Source of the DNA: JAZREA01 sp045660545
GTDB lineage: Bacteria; Bacillota; Clostridia; Monoglobales; Firm-18
Direction of reading: 5' to 3'
Length of the DNA stretch: 43,961 bases
Assembly: GCA_045660545.1 (NCBI GenBank)
Contig: JAZREA010000003.1
Span: forward strand, 1 to 43,961
Part shown: positions 29,008-36,724 of the stretch, piece by piece
How positions within the stretch are numbered: the stretch's first letter is position 1
Layout: each line of letters opens with the position of its first letter
Translations under genes and position numbers: made by a program
Notes under the pieces: model-generated
What the model saw: only the letters and a program-made list of their open reading frames with translations
The model's database searches: none
What the model was told of the DNA's origin: nothing

Positions 29008-31287
29008 ATGGACAACTTTAAAGAACTTAATCTGAAAATTAAAGAAATGGCCGGTCGTATCCGCGAGCTTAGAGAAATCGAAGGATTGTCATTGCAGGAT
29101 ATGGCGAAACACACAGGCGTAAGTGTTGAAGAGTACGAAAGCTGCGAAAGCGGCAAAAACGACCTTAACTTTGCCTTTATATACAGGTGTGCTCTGGCCC
29201 TTGGCGTTAACGTAACCGACATAATCGAGGGCCACAGCCCGAACCTTAAATCCTACACAGTTACGCGCGCGGGCGAGGGGCAGGAAATCGCCAACGCTCA
29301 CGGGATGACTTACTACAACCTTGCGTATTCGTTCCAGAACAGAACGGCAGAGCCGCTGTTTGTAAAAAGTGTGTACAGCGAGTCAGCTCAGGACAACATA
29401 GAGCTTACCACACACGCGGGCCAGGAAATCGACATCATTATCGACGGTCAGCTTATGGTACAGGTTGGAAACCACAAGGAAGTTTTAGGCCCCGGAGACA
29501 GCATATACTACAACAGTGATACTCCTCACGGTATGGTTGCCACAGGCGGCAAAGACTGTACCTTCTACGCAATAGTTCTAAAAGGCGAAGAGAACGAAGT
29601 CGTTGAAAAGGATACCCAGGAAAGCATCATAGGTACCTTATACCGCGACTCTAAGGAAAGAATATATCACAAGTACATCGACGTTACAGAGGACGAAAAC
29701 GGCACGCCTTTGTCCATTAATTTTAAAAATACTGACAATTTCAACTTTGCATTCGACCTTGTTGACGAGCTGGCAGAGCGCGAGCCTGAAAAGCTTGCGA
29801 TGCTGCACATTTCAAAGGACAAGACAGAGCGTCGCTTCACCTTTAAGGATATGAAGAAGCTCTCTGCGCAGTGTGCCAACTACTTCAGCTCGCTCGGCAT
29901 TAAAAAGGGCGACAAGGTTATGCTTGTTTTAAAGCGCCACTATCAGTTCTGGTTTGCTATGCTCGGTCTTAACAAAATCGGTGCTATTGCTATACCTGCT
30001 GTTAACCAGCTTCAGGAACACGACTTTACATACCGCTTTGACTCGGCAGGAGTCAGCGCAATTATATGTACCGCAGACGGAGACACTGCGCACCAGGTTG
30101 ACCTGGCTGCCGCTGAATGTCCGCAGCTGAGACACAAGATTATCGTTGGCGGAACAAGGGACGGATGGAGATGCTTTGACAAAGAGTACCCTCGTTTCAG
30201 CTCACATTACGAAAGGCCGGAAAACGCCCCGGGCGGAGACGACCTTATGCTTATGTTCTTTACTTCCGGAACGTCCGGGTACCCCAAAATTGCGGCGCAC
30301 AACTACAAATATGCGCTTGGACACTTCCATACTGCAAAATACTGGCACAACGTCGACCCTGACGGTCTGCACTTTACCATTTCTGACACAGGCTGGGCAA
30401 AGGCAATGTGGGGCAAGCTTTACGGGCAGTGGCTATGTGAAGCGGCAACCTTTGTTTACGACTTTGACAGATTCGACGCCGCAGACATCTTGCCGATGTT
30501 CGCAAAATACCACATCACTACATTCTGCGCACCGCCTACGATGCTAAGAATGATGGTAAAACAAGATATTTCAAAGTACGACCTTTCCTCCGTTCGCCAT
30601 ATGACAACGGCAGGCGAGGCGCTAAACCCCGAGGTTTACAGACAGTTTGAAAAGTCCACAGGTCTTCAGATTTTAGAGGGCTTTGGTCAGTCGGAAAGCA
30701 CCATGATTATAGGTAACATGGCGGGTGCGAAGCACAAAATCGGCTCTATGGGTAAGCCTGCGCCTATTTACGACGTTGACCTTTTGGACGCAGACGGAAA
30801 CTCGGTTAAAACAAGTGAAACGGGCGAAATCGTTGTAAAAGTCAAAGACGGCGCTCCGTGCGGACTGTTTACCGGATACTACGGCGACCAGGAAAAGACC
30901 GACGAGGTTTGGTACGACGGATATTACCACACAGGCGACGTGGCTTGGAGAGACGAGGACGGCTTCTACTGGTATGTAGGAAGAATCGACGACGTTATAA
31001 AGTCTTCCGGTTATCGCATTGGGCCGTTTGAAATCGAAAGCGTAATTATGGAGCTTCCTTACGTTTTGGAATGCGGTGTTTCTGCCGTTCCTGACGAGGT
31101 GAGAGGCCAGATTGTAAAGGCAAGTATCGTGCTTGTTTCCGGCACAGAGCCAAGCGAAGAGCTTAAAAAGGAAATCCAGACTTACGTTAAGGAAAGAACC
31201 GCTCCGTATAAGTATCCGAGAATTGTAGAATTTAAGGACAGCCTACCCAAAACGGTAAGCGGAAAAATCCAGAGAAACAAGCTGTAA
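29008..31287 (+). CDS. Fusion of XRE-type HTH, cupin and AMP-forming acyl-CoA synthetase
   Basis: Starting at the ATG 29008 (AGGAGG upstream), the 759-residue protein has three modules. They are an XRE-like helix-turn-helix (about 14-72, LREIEGLSLQDMAKHTGVSVEEYESCESGK), a cupin barrel (about 95-192, HAGQEIDIIIDGQLMV and PGDSIYYNSDTPHG), and a full acyl-CoA synthetase (about 215-759). The synthetase has FFTSGTSGYPK, TAGEALNP, GFGQSES, YHTGDVAWRDEDG, GRIDDVIKSSGYRIGPFEIES and the C-terminal lysine in PKTVSGKIQR. It resembles medium-chain/branched acyl-CoA synthetases. It would activate a fatty acid with ATP and CoA; isobutyrate or related branched acids are inferred from context. Expression is under the T-box. 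The same modules occur as two genes 5 kb downstream. Confidence 0.92.
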   Translation: MDNFKELNLKIKEMAGRIRELREIEGLSLQDMAKHTGVSVEEYESCESGKNDLNFAFIYRCALALGVNVTDIIEGHSPNLKSYTVTRAGEGQEIANAHGMTYYNLAYSFQNRTAEPLFVKSVYSESAQDNIELTTHAGQEIDIIIDGQLMVQVGNHKEVLGPGDSIYYNSDTPHGMVATGGKDCTFYAIVLKGEENEVVEKDTQESIIGTLYRDSKERIYHKYIDVTEDENGTPLSINFKNTDNFNFAFDLVDELAEREPEKLAMLHISKDKTERRFTFKDMKKLSAQCANYFSSLGIKKGDKVMLVLKRHYQFWFAMLGLNKIGAIAIPAVNQLQEHDFTYRFDSAGVSAIICTADGDTAHQVDLAAAECPQLRHKIIVGGTRDGWRCFDKEYPRFSSHYERPENAPGGDDLMLMFFTSGTSGYPKIAAHNYKYALGHFHTAKYWHNVDPDGLHFTISDTGWAKAMWGKLYGQWLCEAATFVYDFDRFDAADILPMFAKYHITTFCAPPTMLRMMVKQDISKYDLSSVRHMTTAGEALNPEVYRQFEKSTGLQILEGFGQSESTMIIGNMAGAKHKIGSMGKPAPIYDVDLLDADGNSVKTSETGEIVVKVKDGAPCGLFTGYYGDQEKTDEVWYDGYYHTGDVAWRDEDGFYWYVGRIDDVIKSSGYRIGPFEIESVIMELPYVLECGVSAVPDEVRGQIVKASIVLVSGTEPSEELKKEIQTYVKERTAPYKYPRIVEFKDSLPKTVSGKIQRNKL

Positions 31288-31301
31288 AATTCAAAAAAAG
31301 C

Positions 31302-31330
31302 TTGACAACATCACAAAAATATGATATTAT
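31302..31330 (+). promoter_or_regulatory. Promoter of the leader ORF/ilvE unit
   Basis: TTGACA (31302-31307), a 17-base spacer, then TATTAT (31325-31330), placed only 15 bases after the fusion gene stop. It is followed by an AAGGAG ribosome binding site at about 31344. It gives ilvE an entry point independent of the T-box. Confidence 0.8.
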
Positions 31331-31358
31331 TTGTTTATGTTTTTAAGGAGCGATAAAG

Positions 31359-31643
31359 ATGAATATGCGTAGATTTTCAAAACAGAATAATTCATCTAAA
31401 GATGCAATGTCTTTTGCACCTTCGTTTGCTTCTGCAAATGTCTCTACTTCTGCTTTTTGTGGGGACTCTTGCACATCGACTGACACAAATATTGCCTTTT
31501 TTACAGACATTGTACTTACAATGTCTGTTTTATTTTGCATTTTTGCTCTTGACAGCCGAATTAGCATCATAATATTGATATGTGCGATAATTATTAAACT
31601 AAAAAATCTACCGAAAAAGCAAGTTGCTGCAAGCTTAATTTGA
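31359..31643 (+). CDS. Ile-rich leader ORF or small membrane protein upstream of ilvE (94 aa)
   Basis: An ATG with AAGGAG about ten bases upstream opens a 94-codon frame. The first half is Ser/Thr/Ala-rich. The second half has two hydrophobic stretches (IAFFTDIVLTMSVLFCIFAL and ISIIILICAIIIKL). Codons 68-84 (31560-31610) contain eight Ile and three Leu, and the frame ends just before a terminator in competition with an upstream strand. This matches a branched-chain amino acid attenuator peptide, though it is longer than classical leaders. The alternative is a small two-helix membrane protein whose 3' end merely overlaps a terminator. A terminator-like hairpin inside the frame (31503-31536) favours a regulatory role. 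Confidence 0.6.
   Translation: MNMRRFSKQNNSSKDAMSFAPSFASANVSTSAFCGDSCTSTDTNIAFFTDIVLTMSVLFCIFALDSRISIIILICAIIIKLKNLPKKQVAASLI
31503..31536 (+). terminator. Terminator-like hairpin inside the leader ORF
   Basis: ACAGACATTGTA (31503-31514) pairs perfectly with TACAATGTCTGT (31517-31528), followed by TTTATTTT. An upstream CAATGTCT (31405-31412) can pair with AGACATTG (31505-31512) and would break it. Close translation of the leader would also prevent its formation. Confidence 0.65.
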
Positions 31644-31687
31644 TTTTAGCGTTAACGGCTTTGCTTTTTCGGCAAAGCCGTTTTATT
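31611..31687 (+). promoter_or_regulatory. Candidate attenuator with mutually exclusive helices before ilvE
   Basis: Terminator: AACGGCTTTGC (31654-31664) with GCAAAGCCGTT (31672-31682), then a T-rich run. Competing helix: CCGAAAAAGCAA (31611-31622) with TTGCTTTTTCGG (31661-31672), 12 perfect pairs. The two share bases 31661-31664 and 31672. The 5' strand of the competing helix begins one codon after the Ile/Leu-rich run of the leader ORF. Confidence 0.65.
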
Positions 31688-31817
31688 TGTTTTTGCTGTT
31701 GTCGATTTTTGGAAACAAAGGTAACACCTTAAAATATAAAAAGCATAACAACGCCGTCGAAAAATAAAACATTAAAAGCCGACGGTGTGCCAACCAAATA
31801 GAAAGGAAGACGAAAAA

Positions 31818-32876
31818 ATGGATATCAAAATCGAAAAAACATTAACACCAAAGGAAAAACCCACTGAAAACTTAGGATTTGGAAAGCACTTTTCAGACCA
31901 TATGTTTATTATGAACTACAACCGCGAAAAGGGTTGGTACGACGCAAGGATTGTTCCGTTTGCGCCGATTACACTACACCCTGCTTGTACTGTTTTCCAC
32001 TATGGCTCGGAAATTTTCGAAGGCCTTAAAGCATACCGCAAGGCAGACGGAAGCGTACAGCTCTTCCGTCCTATCGAAAACGTAAGACGTATGAACAACT
32101 CTGCTGAGAGAATCGGTCTTCCGCAGATGCCTGAGCAGGAAATGTTAAAGGCTATTACAGAGTTTGTAAAATTCGAGCAGGACTGGGTACCGTCAGGAGA
32201 CGGCGAGTCTCTCTACCTTCGTCCATACCTTATCGGTGTTGACGAGCACCTCGGGGTTCATTCCGTAGGGTCTGCTATGTTTATCATCATAGCTTCTCCA
32301 AGCGGCAGCTACTATCCGGAGGGCATTAACCCTGTTAAGATTATGATTGAGCAAGAAGACGTTCGTGCCGTAAAAGGCGGTACAGGCTACGCTAAGTGCG
32401 GCGGTAACTACGCTGCTTCTATCAGAGCAGGCGAAAAGGCTGAAAAGAAAGGCTTTACACAAGTGTTGTGGCTTGACGGCGTAGAAAGAAAGTATATCGA
32501 AGAAGTAGGCGCTATGAACGTTATGTTCAAAATTGACGGAGAAATTGTTACTCCTGCGCTTTCCGGCTCGATTTTACCGGGTATTACAAGAAAGTCTTGT
32601 ATAGAAGTTTTAAAAGACAAGGGATACAAAGTTTCGGAAAGACTTTTAAGCGTAGACGAGCTTATAGGTGCTCTTAAAGACGGCAAGCTCGAAGAAGCAT
32701 GGGGTTGCGGAACAGCGGCGGTTGTTTCTCCAATCGGTCAGCTTTACTACGACGACGTAACCTACACTATTAACGAAAACAAAATCGGCCCTGTTACACA
32801 ACAGCTCTACGACGAGCTTACCGGCATACAGTGGGGCAAGATTGAGGACAAACGCGAATGGACAGTCCAAATCTAA
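31818..32876 (+). CDS. ilvE: Branched-chain amino acid aminotransferase
   Basis: The ATG 31818 follows GAAAGGA. The 352-residue product is a fold-type IV PLP aminotransferase: FHYGSEIFEGLKAYR, LYLRPYLIG, the Schiff-base lysine in YAKCGGNYAA (Lys193), EEVGAMNVMF, and the phosphate-binding PGITRKS. Length fits the BCAT2-type family. It interconverts Val, Leu and Ile with their 2-keto acids using 2-oxoglutarate/glutamate. It is preceded by the leader/attenuator. Its 3' end overlaps the P-loop ATPase gene by 19 bases, so it is the first gene of the oxidoreductase operon. Confidence 0.93.
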   Translation: MDIKIEKTLTPKEKPTENLGFGKHFSDHMFIMNYNREKGWYDARIVPFAPITLHPACTVFHYGSEIFEGLKAYRKADGSVQLFRPIENVRRMNNSAERIGLPQMPEQEMLKAITEFVKFEQDWVPSGDGESLYLRPYLIGVDEHLGVHSVGSAMFIIIASPSGSYYPEGINPVKIMIEQEDVRAVKGGTGYAKCGGNYAASIRAGEKAEKKGFTQVLWLDGVERKYIEEVGAMNVMFKIDGEIVTPALSGSILPGITRKSCIEVLKDKGYKVSERLLSVDELIGALKDGKLEEAWGCGTAAVVSPIGQLYYDDVTYTINENKIGPVTQQLYDELTGIQWGKIEDKREWTVQI

Positions 32877-33553
32877 GCGCCAAAAGAATCACTATCTTTG
32901 CCGGCCACTACGGCAGCGGAAAGACAAACATCGCAATAAACTATGCGCTTAAATTATTCGAAACCCATAAAAAAGTATCTATCGCCGACCTTGATATAGT
33001 TAACCCGTATTTTAGGACAAAGGATTCGGCAGATGTTTTGCAAAAGCACAACATTCGTCTTATCTCGTCACCTTACGCAAACACGAACGTAGACACGCCC
33101 GCTCTTCCCGCAGAGATATACTCAGTTATAGACGACAGGTCTGTAACGGCAGTTATTGACGTCGGAGGCGACGACCGCGGCGCTTTGGCGCTGGGCAGAT
33201 ACTCGGAGGCAATCAAAGACGAGCAAAACTACGAAATGTTATTTGTTATTAACAAGCACCGCTTTTTGACCTCGGACGCGGCGGCAACTGTCGAGGTTAT
33301 GCGCGAGATTGAAAGCAGTGCGCAAATTAAATTTAACGGTATTATAAACAACTCTAACGTCGGAGAGGAAACAACGGCCCAGACCGTTTTAGACTCGGTA
33401 AAATACGCCGACGAGGTTGCGTCTCTTACAAATCTTGAAGTTAAGATGACGACCGTTAAAAAAGAACTTTATAAAGAACTTGAAAACAAGATTAATAATC
33501 TTCAGCCGATAGAGCTGTTTGTAAGGCAGTCCTGGCTGAGACAGGGGGAATAA
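32858..33553 (+). CDS. P-loop ATPase of the MinD/CooC/NifH type in the oxidoreductase operon
   Basis: A 231-residue protein with Walker A GHYGSGKT (residues 16-23), a signature-like segment ADLDIVNPYFRTKD near 42-56, and Walker B-like VIDVGGDDRGA near 95. ParA/MinD/CooC-class ATPases often insert metals, deliver clusters or position partners. Homologues are frequent beside 2-oxoacid ferredoxin oxidoreductases, but I know of no established function. The start overlaps the end of ilvE, with GAGGA nine bases upstream, and the next gene begins two bases after its stop. A role in maturing the iron-sulfur oxidoreductase is a reasonable inference. Confidence 0.8.
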   Translation: MDSPNLSAKRITIFAGHYGSGKTNIAINYALKLFETHKKVSIADLDIVNPYFRTKDSADVLQKHNIRLISSPYANTNVDTPALPAEIYSVIDDRSVTAVIDVGGDDRGALALGRYSEAIKDEQNYEMLFVINKHRFLTSDAAATVEVMREIESSAQIKFNGIINNSNVGEETTAQTVLDSVKYADEVASLTNLEVKMTTVKKELYKELENKINNLQPIELFVRQSWLRQGE

Positions 33554-33555
33554 AA

Positions 33556-33759
33556 ATGGCAAAGGTAACTTTTAACGAAATTTTATGTAAAGGCTGCGGA
33601 CTATGCGTAACCGCTTGCCCTAAAAAAATTGTAGCCTTAAAAGACGAGCTTAACGCCAAAGGCTATCATCCCGCAGGCGTGACAGACCAATCGCAGTGCA
33701 TTGGGTGTGCATTTTGTGCAACTATGTGCCCGGACTGTGTAATTACTGTAGAAAAATAA
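33556..33759 (+). CDS. 2-oxoacid ferredoxin oxidoreductase delta subunit (2x[4Fe-4S] ferredoxin)
   Basis: A 67-residue ferredoxin with two cluster motifs, CKGCGLCVTACP and CIGCAFCATMCP, which suffices for two [4Fe-4S] clusters. It carries electrons between the TPP-containing core and soluble ferredoxin. It lies between the ATPase and the alpha subunit gene, matching the vorD/korD position in four-subunit enzymes. Confidence 0.93.
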   Translation: MAKVTFNEILCKGCGLCVTACPKKIVALKDELNAKGYHPAGVTDQSQCIGCAFCATMCPDCVITVEK

Positions 33760-33774
33760 GGAGGTTGTTGCATC

Positions 33775-34845
33775 ATGAGTGAAAAAGTATTAATGAAAGG
33801 TAACGAGGCTATGGCCGAGGCCGCTATAATGGCAGGCTGCCGCCACTACTTCGGATACCCGATTACACCGCAGACAGAAGTTGCTGCGTATATGGCAAAA
33901 AGAATGCCTAAAATCGAAGGCGGCGTGTTCTTACAGGCTGAGAGTGAAATTGCCGCTATTAACATGGTTATCGGCGTTGCCGCTACCGGAAAGAGAGTTA
34001 TGACATCTTCTTCAAGCCCCGGTATATCGCTAAAAAGCGAAGGTCTTTCCTACCTCGCAGGCTGCGACCTTCCGGCTCTTGTTGTTAACGTACAAAGAGG
34101 CGGCCCCGGTCTTGGCGGTATCCAGCCTTCACAGTCTGACTACTTCCAGGCTACACGCGGCGCAGGACACGGAGACTTCCACATGCTGGTATTTGCTCCT
34201 TCCTCTGTTCAGGAAATGGTAGACCTTACTTTTAAGGCGTTTGACCTTGCCGAAAAGTACAGAGTTCCTGCTATGATTTTGGCCGACGGAACTATGGGCC
34301 AGATGATGGAGCCGGTTTCTTTGGACGGCGGCGAAATCAAAGAATACGACAAGTCCTGGGCTCTTACAGGCACAAAGGACGAAAGAAAGCCTAACATTGT
34401 AAACTCGCTTTTCTTACAGCCTAACGAGCTTGAAAAGTACAACTTTGAAAGATACGAAAGATACGCACAGATCGAAAAGAACGAGGCTTTGTACGAAGAA
34501 TATCTTATGGACGATGCTGAAATTTGTATCGTTGCTTTCGGTGTAGCTGCACGTGTTTCCAAAAACGCAATCGACGAGGCCAGAAAGAACGGAATTAAGG
34601 TTGGTATGATAAGACCTATTACTGTTTGGCCTTTCCCGAAGGAAGCTCTTAAAAACGCTGCTGATAAGGTTAACTCTTTCGTCTCGGTAGAGCTTAACAT
34701 GGGACAGATGATTGATGACATAGAACTTGCTACACGTTGCAAGAAGCCTGTTCTTCTTTGCAACCGTGCCGGCGGTATGATTCCCACTACACAAAATGTT
34801 TTGGATAAAATTAACGAGGCTGCAAAGATAGGAGGTACAAAATAA
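33775..34845 (+). CDS. vorB: 2-oxoacid (probably 3-methyl-2-oxobutanoate) ferredoxin oxidoreductase, alpha subunit
   Basis: A 356-residue alpha subunit: KGNEAMAEAAIMAGCRHYFGYPITPQTE, FLQAESEIAAINMVIGVAATGKRVMTSSSSPGISLKSEGLSYLAG and NVQRGGPGLGG. It resembles VorB/KorA proteins. With the beta, gamma and delta subunits it catalyses 2-keto acid + CoA + oxidised ferredoxin to acyl-CoA + CO2 + reduced ferredoxin, reversibly. The branched-chain substrate is favoured by the adjacent ilvE and branched-chain regulation, but 2-oxoglutarate cannot be excluded by sequence alone. The AAGGAGG-preceded ATG is clear. The stop overlaps the beta start (TAATG). Confidence 0.9.
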   Translation: MSEKVLMKGNEAMAEAAIMAGCRHYFGYPITPQTEVAAYMAKRMPKIEGGVFLQAESEIAAINMVIGVAATGKRVMTSSSSPGISLKSEGLSYLAGCDLPALVVNVQRGGPGLGGIQPSQSDYFQATRGAGHGDFHMLVFAPSSVQEMVDLTFKAFDLAEKYRVPAMILADGTMGQMMEPVSLDGGEIKEYDKSWALTGTKDERKPNIVNSLFLQPNELEKYNFERYERYAQIEKNEALYEEYLMDDAEICIVAFGVAARVSKNAIDEARKNGIKVGMIRPITVWPFPKEALKNAADKVNSFVSVELNMGQMIDDIELATRCKKPVLLCNRAGGMIPTTQNVLDKINEAAKIGGTK

Positions 34846-35591
34846 TGACAGTTTTTGAAAAGCCAAAGGCTCTTACTGATAACGTACTGCACTATTGCCC
34901 CGGATGTACACACGGCATAATCCATAGACTCGTTGCTGAGGCTATTGACGAGCTTGGTATCAAGGGCAGAACTATTGGTGTTGCATCGGTTGGATGCTCG
35001 GTATTCACATACAACTACTTTAACTGCGATATGGTACAGGCTGCTCACGGTAGAGCTCCCGCTGTTGCAACAGGCGTTAAGCGCTCTGATTCTAACAACA
35101 TCGTATTCACATACCAAGGCGACGGTGACCTCGCCGCTATCGGTACTGCTGAAACAGTACACTCTGCCGCAAGAGGCGAAAACATAACCGTAATATTCGT
35201 AAACAACGCAATCTACGGTATGACAGGCGGCCAGATGGCTCCTACTACTCTTCCCGGTCAGGTTACACAGACATCTCCTTACGGAAGAGACACTTCGTGG
35301 GTTGGATATCCTATTAAAGTTTGTGAGATGCTCTCACAGGTTGACGGTGCGACTTACCTTGAAAGAGTTGCTGTTAACAACGTTAAAAACATCAAGGCTG
35401 CAAAAGCTGCGATTAAAAAGGCGTTCCAGAACCAGATTGAAGGCAAGGGCTTCTCTTTGGTAGAGGTACTCTCTACATGCCCGACAAACTGGGGTCTTGC
35501 GCCTGACAAGGCGATTAGCTGGCTTGAAGAAAATATGCTTCCTTACTATCCACTAGGTGTGTATAAGGACAAAACAGCAGACGAGAAATAA
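34845..35591 (+). CDS. 2-oxoacid ferredoxin oxidoreductase, beta (TPP-binding) subunit
   Basis: A 248-residue subunit with CPGCTHG near residue 18 and the thiamine-diphosphate/Mg motif GDGDLAAIG...NNAIYGMTGGQMAPTTLPGQ (about 90-130). This half-site binds TPP and performs decarboxylation or, in reverse, carboxylation. The ATG shares one base with the alpha stop, which implies coupled translation. It corresponds to KorB/VorA-type subunits. Confidence 0.92.
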   Translation: MTVFEKPKALTDNVLHYCPGCTHGIIHRLVAEAIDELGIKGRTIGVASVGCSVFTYNYFNCDMVQAAHGRAPAVATGVKRSDSNNIVFTYQGDGDLAAIGTAETVHSAARGENITVIFVNNAIYGMTGGQMAPTTLPGQVTQTSPYGRDTSWVGYPIKVCEMLSQVDGATYLERVAVNNVKNIKAAKAAIKKAFQNQIEGKGFSLVEVLSTCPTNWGLAPDKAISWLEENMLPYYPLGVYKDKTADEK

Positions 35592-35605
35592 GGAGGTTTA
35601 ACGAC

Positions 35606-36142
35606 ATGAATACACAAATATTAATCGCCGGATTCGGCGGTCAGGGTATATTGTTCTCCGGTAAGTTTTTAGCTTACGAAGGACTTTTGGACCAAAAAGA
35701 AGTTTCGTGGCTTCCGTCATACGGCCCTGAAATGCGTGGAGGTACCGCAAATTGCAGCGTTATTATAAGCGACAGCAAAATCGGCTCCCCCATCGTTGAC
35801 AAGCCTGACATCCTCGTTGCGATGAACGGCCCTTCTTTTGACAAATATATAAACGAAATTCAGCCGGGCGGTAAGGTATTTATCGACAGCTCGCTAATCG
35901 AAAGCAAGTGTGAAAGAGACGACATCGAGGCGTACTACATCCCTGCTACAAAGATTGCTTCTGACGAAGGCCTTACAGGTCTTGCAAACATGATAATTCT
36001 CGGTATGGTAATTAAGCATTCCGACATAATGCCTTACGAAAACATCGAGGCTACTATGAAAAAGGTAGTTCCTGCTAAAAAGCAGAACCTTTTGGAGCTT
36101 AATATGAAGGCGGTTAAAATCGGATACGATTATCAAGGATAA
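35606..36142 (+). CDS. 2-oxoacid ferredoxin oxidoreductase, gamma subunit
   Basis: A 178-residue subunit with IAGFGGQGILFSGKFLAYEGLL near the start and SWLPSYGPEMRGGTANCSVIISD, the hallmark of the gamma family that contributes to CoA binding. AGGAGG precedes the ATG. It completes a four-subunit enzyme in the order delta, alpha, beta, gamma. Confidence 0.93.
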   Translation: MNTQILIAGFGGQGILFSGKFLAYEGLLDQKEVSWLPSYGPEMRGGTANCSVIISDSKIGSPIVDKPDILVAMNGPSFDKYINEIQPGGKVFIDSSLIESKCERDDIEAYYIPATKIASDEGLTGLANMIILGMVIKHSDIMPYENIEATMKKVVPAKKQNLLELNMKAVKIGYDYQG

Positions 36143-36154
36143 GGAGTCTTTCTT

Positions 36155-36706
36155 ATGAACGAACAAATCAAAGATATAGGTATGCGACTTGCTTCTTTGC
36201 GCGACGATATGGAGATTTCCCAAGAAGATATGGCCGAAAAGTTAGGTGTCGACCTTGACACCTACAAGGCCTACGAAAGCGGAGAAATGGACTTTTCGTT
36301 CAGCGTTATCTACAACGCGGCGGATATTTTAGGCGTTGACGTTTTAGACCTGATAAGCGGAGACGCGCCTACTATTTCGATGTGTTGTATGGTTAAAAAA
36401 GGCAAGGGGTACTCCGTACAGCGCGAGAGCGAATACGACTACAAGCACCTTGCTTATACATTCAGAAACAAAAAAGGCGAACCCTTTTTGGTTACAATTA
36501 CTCCTGACGACAAGCCTCCTGTAATGCACGGCCACGAGGGGCAGGAATTCAACTACGTCATTTCGGGCAAGATGATGCTCTACATCGGAGATATTTCCTA
36601 CGAGCTTTCAGAGGGAGACAGCGTTTATTTTGATTCAAGCGTTCCTCACGCAGAGGTTGCGCTTGGCGATAAGTCTGCACAGTTTATCGCCGTGGTTATA
36701 AAATAA
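36155..36706 (+). CDS. XRE-type HTH and cupin regulator (stand-alone)
   Basis: A 183-residue protein: XRE-like helix-turn-helix (about 8-68, MRLASLRDDMEISQEDMAEKLGV) and a cupin domain (about 95-183, HEGQEFNYVISGKMMLYIG and EGDSVYFDSSVPHA). XRE-cupin proteins are usually repressors sensing a small ligand in the barrel. It sits 12 bases after the gamma gene and 18 bases before the acyl-CoA synthetase. It parallels residues 1-192 of the upstream fusion protein domain for domain and is probably its paralogue. It is a candidate feedback regulator sensing a pathway intermediate. Confidence 0.85.
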   Translation: MNEQIKDIGMRLASLRDDMEISQEDMAEKLGVDLDTYKAYESGEMDFSFSVIYNAADILGVDVLDLISGDAPTISMCCMVKKGKGYSVQRESEYDYKHLAYTFRNKKGEPFLVTITPDDKPPVMHGHEGQEFNYVISGKMMLYIGDISYELSEGDSVYFDSSVPHAEVALGDKSAQFIAVVIK

Positions 36707-36724
36707 ACCTTGGAGGAAAACAAA

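Noticed and set aside
31343..31570. Minus-strand 75-codon frame opposite the leader ORF
   Set aside because: No ribosome binding site before its start; the plus strand has a promoter, ribosome binding site and regulatory structures that explain the region.
31550..31580. Second promoter inside the leader ORF (TTGACA at 31550 with a TATTGA about 18 bases on)
   Set aside because: The -10 is weak and the start would fall inside the Ile codons with no downstream leader start; kept only as a possibility.
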